From contig NZ_WSEN01000010.1 of the NCBI RefSeq assembly GCF_009758255.1, positions 682,001 through 746,000 on the forward strand: DNA of 64,000 bases, given 5' to 3'. The DNA is from Microbacterium sp. MAH-37. GTDB taxonomy: Bacteria; Actinomycetota; Actinomycetes; Actinomycetales; Microbacteriaceae. Positions 8,912 through 16,419 of the stretch are shown piece by piece. The notes beneath the pieces were generated by a model that was not told where the DNA came from, made no database searches, and was given only the letters and a program-made list of their open reading frames with translations. A program made the translations under genes and the position numbers. The first letter of the stretch is position 1. Each line of letters starts with the position of its first letter.

Positions 8912-8924
8912 TACCATTTTGGTA
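8912..8924. promoter_or_regulatory. Palindrome overlapping the antitoxin start, probable autoregulatory operator
   Basis: The perfect inverted repeat TACCA-TTT-TGGTA ends on the A of the antitoxin ATG. RHH antitoxins typically bind such palindromes with their toxin to repress their own operon. The AT content is unusual for the surroundings. Confidence 0.55.
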
Positions 8925-9130
8925 TGGCTATGACGGTTCGACTCCCTGCGGAACTCGATGCGCAGCTCGAGGACATCGCGCGTGCCCGACATGTGTCGAA
9001 GCACGCCGTGATCATCGAAGCGGCCGAGCGGTTCGCGTCCAGCGAGGCGAAGACGGCCAGGGTTCTCAGCGCCGTCGACGAGATCGCCGACCAGTACGCC
9101 GAGACGATCACTCGACTCGAAGACGCATGA
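8924..9130 (+). CDS. RHH-type antitoxin of a Doc/Fic toxin
   Basis: A 68-residue protein with a ribbon-helix-helix N-terminus: MTVRLPAELDAQLEDIARAR is the strand plus first helix, and VSKHAVIIEAAERF is the second. The C-terminal tail is charged, as expected for the part that wraps the toxin. The ATG at 8924 is used; a second ATG two codons on is equally in frame. Its last codons overlap the toxin start (ATGA), the usual coupled antitoxin-then-toxin order. It probably neutralises the downstream Doc-like protein and represses the operon through the palindrome at its start. Confidence 0.85.
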   Translation: MAMTVRLPAELDAQLEDIARARHVSKHAVIIEAAERFASSEAKTARVLSAVDEIADQYAETITRLEDA

Positions 9131-9495
9131 CGATCGAGTACATCGATCCCGAGCAGGCGCTTGCCGTCGTGGCTCGACTCGGCCTGCATGTCCGCGACCA
9201 GGGACTGCTCTTCTCCGCACTCGCTCGACCTGCGGCCAGCATGTTCGGCGTCGACGCATATCCGACGATCGAGGAGAAGGCCGCCGCACTCATCAGCTCG
9301 ATCGCGCAGAATCACTCACTTTTCGACGGGAACAAGAGGCTGTCGCTGTTCCTGACCTTCGCCTTCCTGAAGATCAACGGGTACGAGGTGACATTCGCGC
9401 AGGACGAGGCGTTCAACCTCGTCCTGGATGTCGCGCAGAGCAGACTGGAGCTGCCCGAGATCGCGGCACGCTTCGCCGCGCACGTGCGGCGATGA
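9127..9495 (+). CDS. Doc/Fic-domain toxin
   Basis: A 122-residue death-on-curing protein. The Fic active-site loop reads HSLFDGNKR (residues about 60-68), matching the Doc consensus HxFxxGNKR with Leu in the F-minus-1 region. The N-terminus YIDPEQALAVVARLG and the LLFSALARPAASMFG segment are also Doc-like. Doc phosphorylates EF-Tu and Fic relatives AMPylate targets; which applies here is unknown. It is coupled to the RHH antitoxin rather than to the Phd-type antitoxin of phage P1. Confidence 0.88.
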   Translation: MTIEYIDPEQALAVVARLGLHVRDQGLLFSALARPAASMFGVDAYPTIEEKAAALISSIAQNHSLFDGNKRLSLFLTFAFLKINGYEVTFAQDEAFNLVLDVAQSRLELPEIAARFAAHVRR

Positions 9496-9523
9496 GAGAA
9501 CGACACCTTCTGGCCGCCTGAGA

Positions 9524-9565
9524 CCGTTTCGTCTCGGTCGCAAGCTCCCTCGCGGGGCGACCGGG
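9524..9565. repeat. Short palindromic repeat between the doc gene and the MalY-like gene
   Basis: CGTTTCGTCTCGGTCGCAAG followed by CTCCCTCGCGGGGCGACCGG closely matches the reverse complement of the 7580-7617 copy. It sits between two convergent gene ends and may serve as a shared terminator. Confidence 0.65.
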
Positions 9566-9568
9566 GCG

Positions 9569-10747
9569 TCAGCGGCCGTAGGCAGCGGCGAGGCGCTCCA
9601 GGGCCGCGGTGATCGCGTGGGCGGGGGCGGCGAGGTTCATCCGCTCGAAGCCCTCACCCTCGGGCCCGAAGATCGACCCCTCATCGAAGAAGACGTGCGC
9701 CTCCTGCTCGTTGATGCGCTTGAGCTCCTCGGCGTCGTGGCCGAAGGCGCGGAAGTCCATCCACTGCAGATAGGTGCCCTCCAGGTCGAAGACGGTGACC
9801 TCCGGCATCCGCTCGGCCATGAACGCACGCACCAGCGCGTGGTTCGAGGCGACCAGCTCGATGAGGTGCTCCAACCAGGGTTCCGCCTCGGTGTACGCGA
9901 GACGGCATGCCTCGAAGCCGAGCGCGTTCAGCGTGAAGAAGCCGGTGCGGGTGCGCTCGTCGTTGTAGGTCTCGCGCAGCACGGGGTCGGTGATGACGAT
10001 GTTGCTGGTCTGCATGCCGGCGAGGTTGAAGGTCTTGCTCGGCGCGGTGCACACGACGGTGCGCGCGGCGATCTCGGGGCTGAGCGTGGAGAACACGGTG
10101 TGCGTGCTGCCGGGAAGGACCAGGTCGAAATGGATCTCGTCGCTGATCACGATGAGGTCGTTCTCGAGCGCGATGCGCGCCACAGCCTCGAGCTCGTCGC
10201 GCTCCCAGACCCGGCCGGTGGGGTTGTGCGGGCTGCAGAACAGCAGCACCTTGTTGCGCGGGTCCTTCGCCTTGGCCTCGAGGTCTTCGAGATCGAGACG
10301 CCACCGCCCGTCGCGCAGTACCAGCGGGTTGCCGACGACCGTGCGGCCGTTGGAGAGGATGCCACGGTAGAACGGGTAGTACGCCGGGGTCTGCACGATC
10401 ACGCCGTCGCCCTGCTCGGTGAACGCGCGGATGGCGGTGAAGAAGGCGGGCACGATGCCGGGGGCGAGCGAGATCTGCTCGCGGTCGACGGTCCAGCCGT
10501 GCCGGCGCTGGAACCAGCCGGTCACCGCGTCCCAGTAGTCGTCGGTCGCGATCGTGTAGCCGAGCACGGCGGTGCGGAGGTGCTCGCGCAGTCCGTCGAT
10601 GATCTCGGGTGCGATCGCCAGGTCGAGGTCGGCGACCGAGAAGGGTGAGATGCCCGGCGGAACGTCGGGGTTCGCCTCGCGCATCTCCTCCCACTTGGCG
10701 GCACCGGTGCCGGTGCGGTCGATCACCGTCTCGAAGTCGTAGGCCAT
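9569..10747 (-). CDS. MalY/PatB-type aminotransferase (cystathionine beta-lyase-like)
   Basis: A 392-residue fold-type I PLP enzyme. The N-terminus FETVIDRTGTGAAKWEEM, PFSVADLDLAIAPEI, FCSPHNPTGRVW (about 170), ISDEIHFDLVLPG (about 201) and APSKTFNLAGMQTSN with the PLP Lys at about 238 are signatures of the MalY/PatB subfamily. These enzymes cleave C-S bonds of cystathionine or related beta-substituted amino acids, releasing pyruvate and ammonia. No sulfur-metabolism genes are adjacent. The start shares a 14-base upstream context with the divergent gene (see 10745-10854). Confidence 0.9.
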   Translation of the reverse strand: MAYDFETVIDRTGTGAAKWEEMREANPDVPPGISPFSVADLDLAIAPEIIDGLREHLRTAVLGYTIATDDYWDAVTGWFQRRHGWTVDREQISLAPGIVPAFFTAIRAFTEQGDGVIVQTPAYYPFYRGILSNGRTVVGNPLVLRDGRWRLDLEDLEAKAKDPRNKVLLFCSPHNPTGRVWERDELEAVARIALENDLIVISDEIHFDLVLPGSTHTVFSTLSPEIAARTVVCTAPSKTFNLAGMQTSNIVITDPVLRETYNDERTRTGFFTLNALGFEACRLAYTEAEPWLEHLIELVASNHALVRAFMAERMPEVTVFDLEGTYLQWMDFRAFGHDAEELKRINEQEAHVFFDEGSIFGPEGEGFERMNLAAPAHAITAALERLAAAYGR

Positions 10748-10854
10748 GCTCCGAGTCTTCCACGTCCGCCGTGGGCGAAGGATGCCGCAGACTCACGGAG
10801 CAACACGCGTGGCTGATGCGCTGACGGCCGTTCGGCTGTCAGACTCGGAGCATG
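10745..10854. promoter_or_regulatory. 14-bp inverted repeat containing both divergent start codons
   Basis: CATGCTCCGAGTCT at 10745-10758 and AGACTCGGAGCATG at 10841-10854 are perfect inverse complements. Each holds the ATG and CGGAG ribosome site of the gene leaving it. The same box therefore precedes both divergent genes. AGACT could also act as a -10-like element, giving very short leaders. The function is not known. Confidence 0.45.
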
Positions 10855-11256
10855 CGATTCCTCGTCCGCGTCGTCGTCAACGCCTTCGCCATCTGGGTCG
10901 TCACCCTCATGCCGGTGCTCCAGGTGAGCGTGCGCCCGTTCCCACCCGGTCGCGACCTGCAGATGATCATCACGCTGCTCGGCATCGCGCTGATCTTCGC
11001 GCTGGTGAACACCATCGTCGGGACGGTGATCAAGGTCATCGCGTTCCCGCTGTACATCCTCACGCTCGGGCTGATCGGCCTGATCATCAACGGGTTCCTG
11101 CTCTGGCTGACCGCCTGGATCACGCACTTCTTCGGCTGGGGCCTCGAGGTGAACTCGTTCTGGTGGGGAGTCGTCGCGGCGATCGTGATCTCGCTGATCA
11201 ACTGGATCTTCTCGATCATCCTGCGCCCGCAGCGCAAGGCGGCCGAGCGGCACTGA
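10852..11256 (+). CDS. Phage-holin-family (DUF) membrane protein
   Basis: A 134-residue protein with four hydrophobic helices (about 5-25, 38-60, 66-90 and 98-125) and a short basic C-terminus. The pattern VVVNAFAIWVVTLMPVLQV, then FALVNTIVGTVIKVIAFPLY and ILTLGLIGLIINGFLLWLTA, matches the small actinobacterial membrane proteins annotated as phage holin family. In cellular genomes these are not lysis proteins; their role is unknown. The start at 10852 has CGGAG immediately upstream. Confidence 0.8.
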   Translation: MRFLVRVVVNAFAIWVVTLMPVLQVSVRPFPPGRDLQMIITLLGIALIFALVNTIVGTVIKVIAFPLYILTLGLIGLIINGFLLWLTAWITHFFGWGLEVNSFWWGVVAAIVISLINWIFSIILRPQRKAAERH

Positions 11257-11262
11257 GTCACC

Positions 11263-12702
11263 TCAGTCCTTCTCGTGCGCACGATACGCGAAGGACTCGA
11301 CCTTCGTCGCGGCGTCGAGCTCACCCCAGCGCTCCCGCAGGGCCTCGACACGGGGATCGCCGGAATCGTCCACGAGTTCCGCCGTGTGCTCGTACGAACT
11401 CGGCAGGTGTCCGCCGACCACAGTGGACGACGCCGTGTCGCGCATCGCGATGAAGCTGTCCTTCGAGCCGGTCATGCCGGCGGACCCGTTGGATGAGAGT
11501 GCGCCTCCGACCACCTCGTTCGTGTTCCGCAGTTCGGCCACGAGCGTGCGTGCGCCCAGCGCCACCGTCGTCGGGCTGCCGTAGGTCGTCAACGTCCTGA
11601 CGTCGAAGTCGCCCTCCGCCGCGAGGAACGTGCCGATCAGCCCGCCCTGGGAGTACCCGACGATGTCGATGGTGTCGCCGGACTTGATTCCGGCGTCGGC
11701 CATCGCCTGCCGCACCGCCTCGTAGGACGCGCTCATATGGCGGTGGAGGTACATGTCGACATTCGACTTCATGTCCCACGGGCTGTCGTTCAGGTTCAGC
11801 CCGTCATCCGTCCCGTCGATGAACACCTGGTACTGCGCGGTGCCGTCCGGCATCGTGTACCTGTCGATCCTGACCTGCTGATCCTCCCCGTTGTCGCGGA
11901 GCCGCCGGAAGGCCTCCTTCGTACCCTTGGGCGGCCGGACCGACGCTGCCGTCGGGTCCAGTGTCACGATCCGCTCCAGCGCGACAGTGGGAGCCCGGCC
12001 GGTGAGTCGCTCACCCGGCTCGATCGTTCCCAGGCCTCGCTGCTTCGCATACTCGGAGCCCCAGCCCAGCCCGCCCGTCACTGCGCCGGCCGTCAGGAAC
12101 CCGAGCGGTCCGCCGAGGACCATGGGGAACAGCCACCAGGCCCAGCTTGCGGTGTCCGCCGCGATCTCTGAGCCGCTGTACCTGTTGCCTTCCCAGGCCC
12201 GCAGCCATGCACCCGCTTCTTCTGCGACGCGCGGGTCGGATGCCAGCATGTCCAGCCGTCTCCTCAGATCGACGGGGAAGTCAGCCCCGGCTGCCTCCTG
12301 CCGCGCACGCAGATCCGCATACTCGAAGGCGTCGGCCATGAGCCTGACTCGCATCGCATGTTCCTGTGCGTCCGAGTGCGTCCGGTCAAGACGCGCCACG
12401 CTGTCCCAGAGCGCACCGGCGTCGGCCCTGGTTCGCAGCGAGGGTGCGTCAGCGACCGACGCCCAGGCCCGGCGGAGAGCGGCCACCGCTGCCCCGAGCG
12501 CGCTGCTGACGGCGTCCAGCTGCACTGCCACCACCCGCATGTCCTGGGTGTCGACGGCGATCGCACCACCCGAGAAGATCTGCAGCTCGGCGCGTTCCGC
12601 GATCACCTCGTGTGGCGTGACCGCGCCGGCGCGCTCGGTCATCGGTGGCACGTCGAAGCCGGCGGCGCCGCCTCTCAGATCGGGATCGGCCCGGCCCGCC
12701 AT
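11263..12702 (-). CDS. Alpha/beta-hydrolase protein with WXG-like N-terminal region
   Basis: 479 residues. The first about 190 are Ala-rich helices without a Sec signal, reminiscent of the helical head of type VII secretion substrates. A hydrophobic Gly-rich segment follows (about 195-215, WWLFPMVLGGPLGFLTAG). The C-terminal half is an alpha/beta-hydrolase with the nucleophile elbow GYSQGGLIG (Ser about 355) after VFIDGTDDG; a catalytic His in HTAEL near the end is possible. Substrate unknown. The start overlaps the stop of the upstream small gene (TGATG; a GTG one codon earlier is also possible), so the two are coupled. A secreted lipase or effector is a reasonable guess, not established. 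Confidence 0.75.
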   Translation of the reverse strand: MAGRADPDLRGGAAGFDVPPMTERAGAVTPHEVIAERAELQIFSGGAIAVDTQDMRVVAVQLDAVSSALGAAVAALRRAWASVADAPSLRTRADAGALWDSVARLDRTHSDAQEHAMRVRLMADAFEYADLRARQEAAGADFPVDLRRRLDMLASDPRVAEEAGAWLRAWEGNRYSGSEIAADTASWAWWLFPMVLGGPLGFLTAGAVTGGLGWGSEYAKQRGLGTIEPGERLTGRAPTVALERIVTLDPTAASVRPPKGTKEAFRRLRDNGEDQQVRIDRYTMPDGTAQYQVFIDGTDDGLNLNDSPWDMKSNVDMYLHRHMSASYEAVRQAMADAGIKSGDTIDIVGYSQGGLIGTFLAAEGDFDVRTLTTYGSPTTVALGARTLVAELRNTNEVVGGALSSNGSAGMTGSKDSFIAMRDTASSTVVGGHLPSSYEHTAELVDDSGDPRVEALRERWGELDAATKVESFAYRAHEKD

Positions 12703-12962
12703 CACGACATCACCCCCTCGAGCCGACTGTGCAGCTCACGCACCGCGACGATGCCCTGCTGCACCTGCTGCCGGAACCCGAGGATCCGTGCGTGAACGAG
12801 CTGACCGGCTGTCACCTGCCAGTCCGTCGTGTCGGCGAGAGCATCGAGAAGAAGCCCCGTCGTGTACAGCCCGTTCACGGCCTCCTCCAGCGCCGCTGAC
12901 GCGACCACCCACGCCCAGGCGTCCTGCTGTGCTGCCCCGTCGGCGGCGGTGATGTCGATCAT
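12702..12962 (-). CDS. Small helical WXG100-like protein
   Basis: 86 residues, predicted all-helical, with two helices separated near DTTDWQVTAGQ, giving a weak WXG-like turn (W-Q-V rather than W-x-G). Length and shape resemble WXG100/ESAT-6-type partners. It is immediately upstream of and coupled to the alpha/beta-hydrolase gene, so the two probably act together, perhaps as a chaperone or secretion partner. No other type VII secretion genes are in the window. The ATG at 12962 is chosen; a GTG two codons earlier cannot be excluded. Confidence 0.65.
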   Translation of the reverse strand: MIDITAADGAAQQDAWAWVVASAALEEAVNGLYTTGLLLDALADTTDWQVTAGQLVHARILGFRQQVQQGIVAVRELHSRLEGVMS

Positions 12963-13107
12963 GCCCACCAGGATGCTCGGGTCGCGGCATCCGCTCTTCG
13001 GGCCGACCCGTGATCCGCGCGGCGCTGTGCAGAACTCGAGATGAACTCCGCCTGTGGGATGCGGGTCGCGCCCCCCACCGCACCGGCCTGGAGAGCAGAA
13101 TGGAACG

Positions 13108-13617
13108 ATGACAGACCCGGAGCCCTTCCGCGTCATCTTCGTGTGCACGGGCAACATCTGCCGCTCGCCGATGGCCGAGGTCGTCCTGCGCGCCCTCGCC
13201 GACGAGCACGGGCTGGGTTCGCGCCTGGTGTCCCGCAGCGCGGGCACCGGCGACTGGCACCTCGGCGAGCGCGCCGACCAGCGCACCCTCGATGCCCTCG
13301 ACCGGCACGGATACGACGGGTCCCTGCACCGGGCGAAGCAGTTCTCCGCGGCATCCTGGCGCGAGAACGACCTGGTGATCGCGCTGGACCGCACCCACGA
13401 GCGCATCCTGCGCGAATGGGCGCGCACCGACGACGACGAGGGCAAGGTCACACTGCTGCGCTCCTTCGATTCGCACGCGTCCAGCATGGACGTACCGGAT
13501 CCGTACTACGCCGGCCCCGAGATGTTCGACTCGGTGCTCGATATGATTGAGATCGCGACCCGCGGCCTGTTCCGACAGCTCGAACCGGCGCTGCGACTTC
13601 CGCGCGCGCGGGCCTGA
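13108..13617 (+). CDS. Low-molecular-weight protein-tyrosine phosphatase
   Basis: A 169-residue cytoplasmic phosphatase. The P-loop VCTGNICRS (Cys about 13, Arg about 19) is the CX5R signature, and DVPDPYY near residue 128 supplies the general acid Asp. Length is normal for the family. LMW-PTPs dephosphorylate tyrosine on proteins such as exopolysaccharide kinases, but no polysaccharide genes are adjacent. The ATG at 13108 follows GAATGGAACG with no strong ribosome site and may give a short-leader mRNA. It lies 17 bases upstream of purB. Confidence 0.92.
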   Translation: MTDPEPFRVIFVCTGNICRSPMAEVVLRALADEHGLGSRLVSRSAGTGDWHLGERADQRTLDALDRHGYDGSLHRAKQFSAASWRENDLVIALDRTHERILREWARTDDDEGKVTLLRSFDSHASSMDVPDPYYAGPEMFDSVLDMIEIATRGLFRQLEPALRLPRARA

Positions 13618-13634
13618 CTACCGGAGGTACTCCC

Positions 13635-15011
13635 CTGTCCACGCAGCTTCCCGCCCAGCCGCTCAGCCCGCTCGACGGACGCTACCGCGCCGCCACGACC
13701 GGCCTCGCCGACTACCTCTCCGAGGCGGGCCTGAACCGCGCACGGGTCGAGGTCGAGGTGGAGTGGATCATCGCGCTCACCGACCGCTCGATCTTCGGTA
13801 CCTCCCCCCTGGCGGACGCCCAGAAGGAGCAGCTGCGCGCGCTCTACCTGGACTTCGGGCAGGACGAGATCGACTGGCTCGCCGCCAAGGAGGCCGTCAC
13901 CCGTCACGACGTCAAGGCCGTCGAGTACCTGGTGCGCGACCGGCTCTCGACGCTCGGCCTGGACGCGATCGCTGAGCTCACGCACTTCGCGTGCACCAGT
14001 GAGGACGTCAACTCCGCCTCGTACGCGCTCACCGTCAAGCGCGCGGTGGAAGAGGTCTGGCTGCCGGCCCTCGACGCCGTGATCGCCAAGCTGCGCGAGC
14101 TGGCCGTGGAGCACGCGGATGCTCCGATGCTGTCGCACACCCACGGTCAGCCGGCCACGCCGTCGACCATGGGCAAGGAGCTCGCCGTCTTCGCGTGGCG
14201 TCTGGAGCGGGTGCGCGGCCAGATCGCAGCATCCGACTACCTCGCCAAGTTCTCCGGCGCGACCGGCACCTGGTCGGCGCACCTCTCGGCCGAGCCCGAC
14301 GTGGACTGGCCGACCGTCGCCCGCGAGTACATCGAGGGCATGGGCATCGGCTTCAACGTGCTGACCACGCAGATCGAGTCGCACGACTGGCAGGTCGAGC
14401 TGTACGACCGCATCCGTCACGCCGGCGGCATCCTGCACAACCTCGCCACCGACATGTGGACCTACATCTCGATGGGCTATTTCGCGCAGATCCCGGTCGC
14501 GGGCGCGACCGGCTCGTCGACCATGCCGCACAAGATCAACCCGATCCGGTTCGAGAACGCCGAGGCGAACCTCGAACTCTCTGCCGCGCTGCTCGGCTCG
14601 CTCTCGCAGACGCTGGTCACCAGCCGGATGCAGCGCGACCTGACCGACTCGACCACGCAGCGCAACATCGGCGTCGCGCTCGGGCACTCGCTGCTCGCTC
14701 TCGACAACCTGCGCCGCGGCCTGAACGAGGTCTCGCTCTCGCGCGAGGTGCTGCTGGCCGATCTCGACGCCAACTGGGAGGTGCTGGCCGAGGCGATCCA
14801 GACCGTGATCCGCGCCGAGGTCGTCGCCGGGCGCTCCACGATCGAGGACCCATACGCGCTGCTCAAGGAGCTCACCCGCGGCCACCGCGTCGGAGCGGCC
14901 GAGCTGGCGGCGTTCGTCGAGGGCCTCGAGATCGGGGATGCCGCGAAGCAGCGCCTGCTGGCGCTGACCCCGGCGACCTACACGGGTCTCGCCGAGCAGC
15001 TCGCCCGATGA
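13635..15011 (+). CDS. purB: Adenylosuccinate lyase, apparent CTG start
   Basis: 458 residues; cleaves adenylosuccinate and SAICAR to release fumarate in purine synthesis. HTHGQPATPSTMGKEL (about 169) and the fumarase/lyase signature GSSTMPHKINP (about 293-303) are intact. The conserved N-terminus PLSPLDGRY is encoded upstream of any ATG, GTG or TTG in frame. The only suitable initiator is CTG at 13635, seven bases after GGAGG (13623-13627); the frame has no canonical start between the upstream gene's end and GTG 13755, which would delete about 40 conserved residues. Either purB truly starts at CTG or one base is wrong. It is coupled to the next gene by ATGA. Confidence 0.93.
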   Translation: MSTQLPAQPLSPLDGRYRAATTGLADYLSEAGLNRARVEVEVEWIIALTDRSIFGTSPLADAQKEQLRALYLDFGQDEIDWLAAKEAVTRHDVKAVEYLVRDRLSTLGLDAIAELTHFACTSEDVNSASYALTVKRAVEEVWLPALDAVIAKLRELAVEHADAPMLSHTHGQPATPSTMGKELAVFAWRLERVRGQIAASDYLAKFSGATGTWSAHLSAEPDVDWPTVAREYIEGMGIGFNVLTTQIESHDWQVELYDRIRHAGGILHNLATDMWTYISMGYFAQIPVAGATGSSTMPHKINPIRFENAEANLELSAALLGSLSQTLVTSRMQRDLTDSTTQRNIGVALGHSLLALDNLRRGLNEVSLSREVLLADLDANWEVLAEAIQTVIRAEVVAGRSTIEDPYALLKELTRGHRVGAAELAAFVEGLEIGDAAKQRLLALTPATYTGLAEQLAR

Positions 15012-15301
15012 AGGCGGTGCACAGCACCGACGTCGCCGCGATCCAGCTGCCGCACACCCTGTTCGCCACCGCGCAGACGCCGGTGTACGCCGTGGAAGGG
15101 GTCGACGAACTGCTCGACGACTGCCAGGCGGCGCTGGAGTCCTGGGAACGCGGCGAGGAGGCCTCGCTGCGGGCGAAGGATGTCGTGGTGCGGGAGATCC
15201 CCCGCACTCGCAGCTTCATCTCCGGCTACGACGCGAAGACGGTAGACGACTTCCTCGACGGCGTCGCCGCGCAGCTGGCGGAGTACGAGCGCAACTTCTG
15301 A
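15008..15301 (+). CDS. Small DivIVA-domain-like protein
   Basis: 97 residues. The C-terminus GYDAKTVDDFLDGVAAQLAEY matches the DivIVA repeat (GYD..VDxFLDxV...L), and the preceding VYAVEGVDELLDDCQAALESW is a second, degenerate repeat. Such proteins are soluble and coiled-coil-like. It overlaps the purB stop (ATGA). A paralogue with an added membrane helix lies at 16003-16404. The role is unknown; polar growth or scaffold functions known for DivIVA cannot be assumed for such a short protein. Confidence 0.75.
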   Translation: MKAVHSTDVAAIQLPHTLFATAQTPVYAVEGVDELLDDCQAALESWERGEEASLRAKDVVVREIPRTRSFISGYDAKTVDDFLDGVAAQLAEYERNF

Positions 15302-15360
15302 CGCGCCCGGTCATCGTCGCTTTCCGTCATATTCGGAGGCGGTTCACGTCCTCACCTACG

Positions 15361-15382
15361 TTGGTTAGGTAACCCTAACCAA
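15361..15382. promoter_or_regulatory. Palindromic operator resembling a DtxR/IdeR iron box
   Basis: Perfect 9-bp arms TTGGTTAGG (15361-15369) and CCTAACCAA (15374-15382) flank TAAC. The inner sequence TTAGGTAACCCTAACC agrees with most positions of the DtxR consensus TTAGGTTAGSCTAACCTAA. It lies 11 bases before the DoxX start, where a bound repressor would block transcription. Iron control is inference. Confidence 0.6.
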
Positions 15383-15393
15383 CCGGAGGACAC

Positions 15394-15951
15394 ATGACGG
15401 ACGTCACCATCGCGCCCACGGACGCGGCGCACACCACACCCCGCACAGAGCGCTCCCGCGCTCAGGTGCCCGGCATCCTGCTGGGCGTGCTGCGCATCGC
15501 GCTGGGATGGCAGCTTCTCTGGGCCGGACTGGACAAGGTCTTCGGACTGGGACTGGCCACCGAGCCCGGTAAGGCCCTGATCAACGGGTTCTCGCCCACC
15601 CGCGGGTATCTGGAGTTCGGGCTCGACCCCGCTGGCATCGCCTACGGCGCGCTGCATCCGCTCGCCGGCCACCCGGTCGTCGACGCGCTGTACCTGCTCG
15701 GAACCCTCGGCGCCGGGATCGCCCTGCTGCTCGGCGTCGGCGTGCGCGTCGCGGGGCTCGGTGCGGCCACGTTCATGCTGCTGCTCTGGGTGTCGTCGTT
15801 CCCGCTGGCCAACAACCCGTTCCTCGACGAGCACCTCTTCGCCGTCGCCGCCGCCCTGCTTCTGGCGTTCTCACCCTCCGGCGACCGTCTGGGGCTCGGC
15901 CGCTGGTGGCGGTCCACCCCGCTGGTGCAGCGCTTCGGCTGGCTCGCCTGA
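15394..15951 (+). CDS. DoxX-family membrane protein
   Basis: A 185-residue integral membrane protein with four hydrophobic segments (about 28-48, 72-90, 100-118 and 122-150). The first helix LRIALGWQLLWAGLDKVFGL has the DoxX family look. A charged, Pro/Thr-rich tail precedes it. DoxX relatives take part in quinone-linked oxidation or redox stress protection; the substrate here is unknown. GGAGGA precedes the ATG. A DtxR-like palindrome covers the promoter, and a strong hairpin follows the gene, so it is probably a single-gene unit. Confidence 0.85.
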   Translation: MTDVTIAPTDAAHTTPRTERSRAQVPGILLGVLRIALGWQLLWAGLDKVFGLGLATEPGKALINGFSPTRGYLEFGLDPAGIAYGALHPLAGHPVVDALYLLGTLGAGIALLLGVGVRVAGLGAATFMLLLWVSSFPLANNPFLDEHLFAVAAALLLAFSPSGDRLGLGRWWRSTPLVQRFGWLA

Positions 15952-15958
15952 GCATCTT

Positions 15959-15989
15959 CGCCGGACGCCGCGGGGGGCGGCGTCCGGCG
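15959..15989 (+). terminator. Hairpin terminator after the DoxX gene
   Basis: A perfect 13-bp stem, CGCCGGACGCCGC (15959-15971) pairing with GCGGCGTCCGGCG (15977-15989), closes a GGGGG loop seven bases after the DoxX stop. There is no T-tract, as is common in high-GC genomes. Confidence 0.75.
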
Positions 15990-16002
15990 ATAGGCTCGCC
16001 CC

Positions 16003-16404
16003 GTGAACAGCGCTGGAGTCGTCGCCACCACTCTTCCGGAGCGCCGCACAGGAAGCCGGTACAAGGTCGAACCCGTCGATGCCTTCCTGGATGAGTGCGC
16101 GGTTGCACTGCGCTCCTGGGAGGGCGGCACCCCTGCAGCGCTGAAGGCCGACGACATCGTGCTGAAAGAGTTTCCTGCCGCCGGTCTCGGCATGGTCGGC
16201 TATGACGCGGATGCCGTCGACGACCTGCTCGACAAGATCGCTGTGCAGCTGCGCGGGCACGAACCTGATGCCGGGCCGGATACGGCCACGACGCGCGACG
16301 CGCCCCGCGATCCGCTGAGCTTCCGAGTCGTCAAGATCCTGGGCGTCCTGTCGTTCATCCTCGGCGGCGTCTACATCGTGATGCTGCTGACCGGGGCGCT
16401 CTGA
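16003..16404 (+). CDS. DivIVA-domain-like protein with C-terminal membrane helix
   Basis: 133 residues, paralogous to the protein at 15008-15301: VEPVDAFLDECAVALRSW, LKADDIVLKEFPAAGLGMVGYD and AVDDLLDKIAVQLRG align with it. A linker and one C-terminal transmembrane helix (KILGVLSFILGGVYIVMLL) follow. The GTG at 16003 lies seven bases after TAGGCT, a good -10 match, so the mRNA may be leaderless. The two paralogues flank the DoxX gene. Function unknown; membrane tethering distinguishes this copy. Confidence 0.72.
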   Translation: MNSAGVVATTLPERRTGSRYKVEPVDAFLDECAVALRSWEGGTPAALKADDIVLKEFPAAGLGMVGYDADAVDDLLDKIAVQLRGHEPDAGPDTATTRDAPRDPLSFRVVKILGVLSFILGGVYIVMLLTGAL

Positions 16405-16419
16405 TTCGGAGCATCCGGA

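Noticed and set aside
10852..11256. Prophage holin as sign of a prophage
   Set aside because: No lysin, structural or integrase genes are nearby; this membrane family is common in actinobacterial chromosomes.
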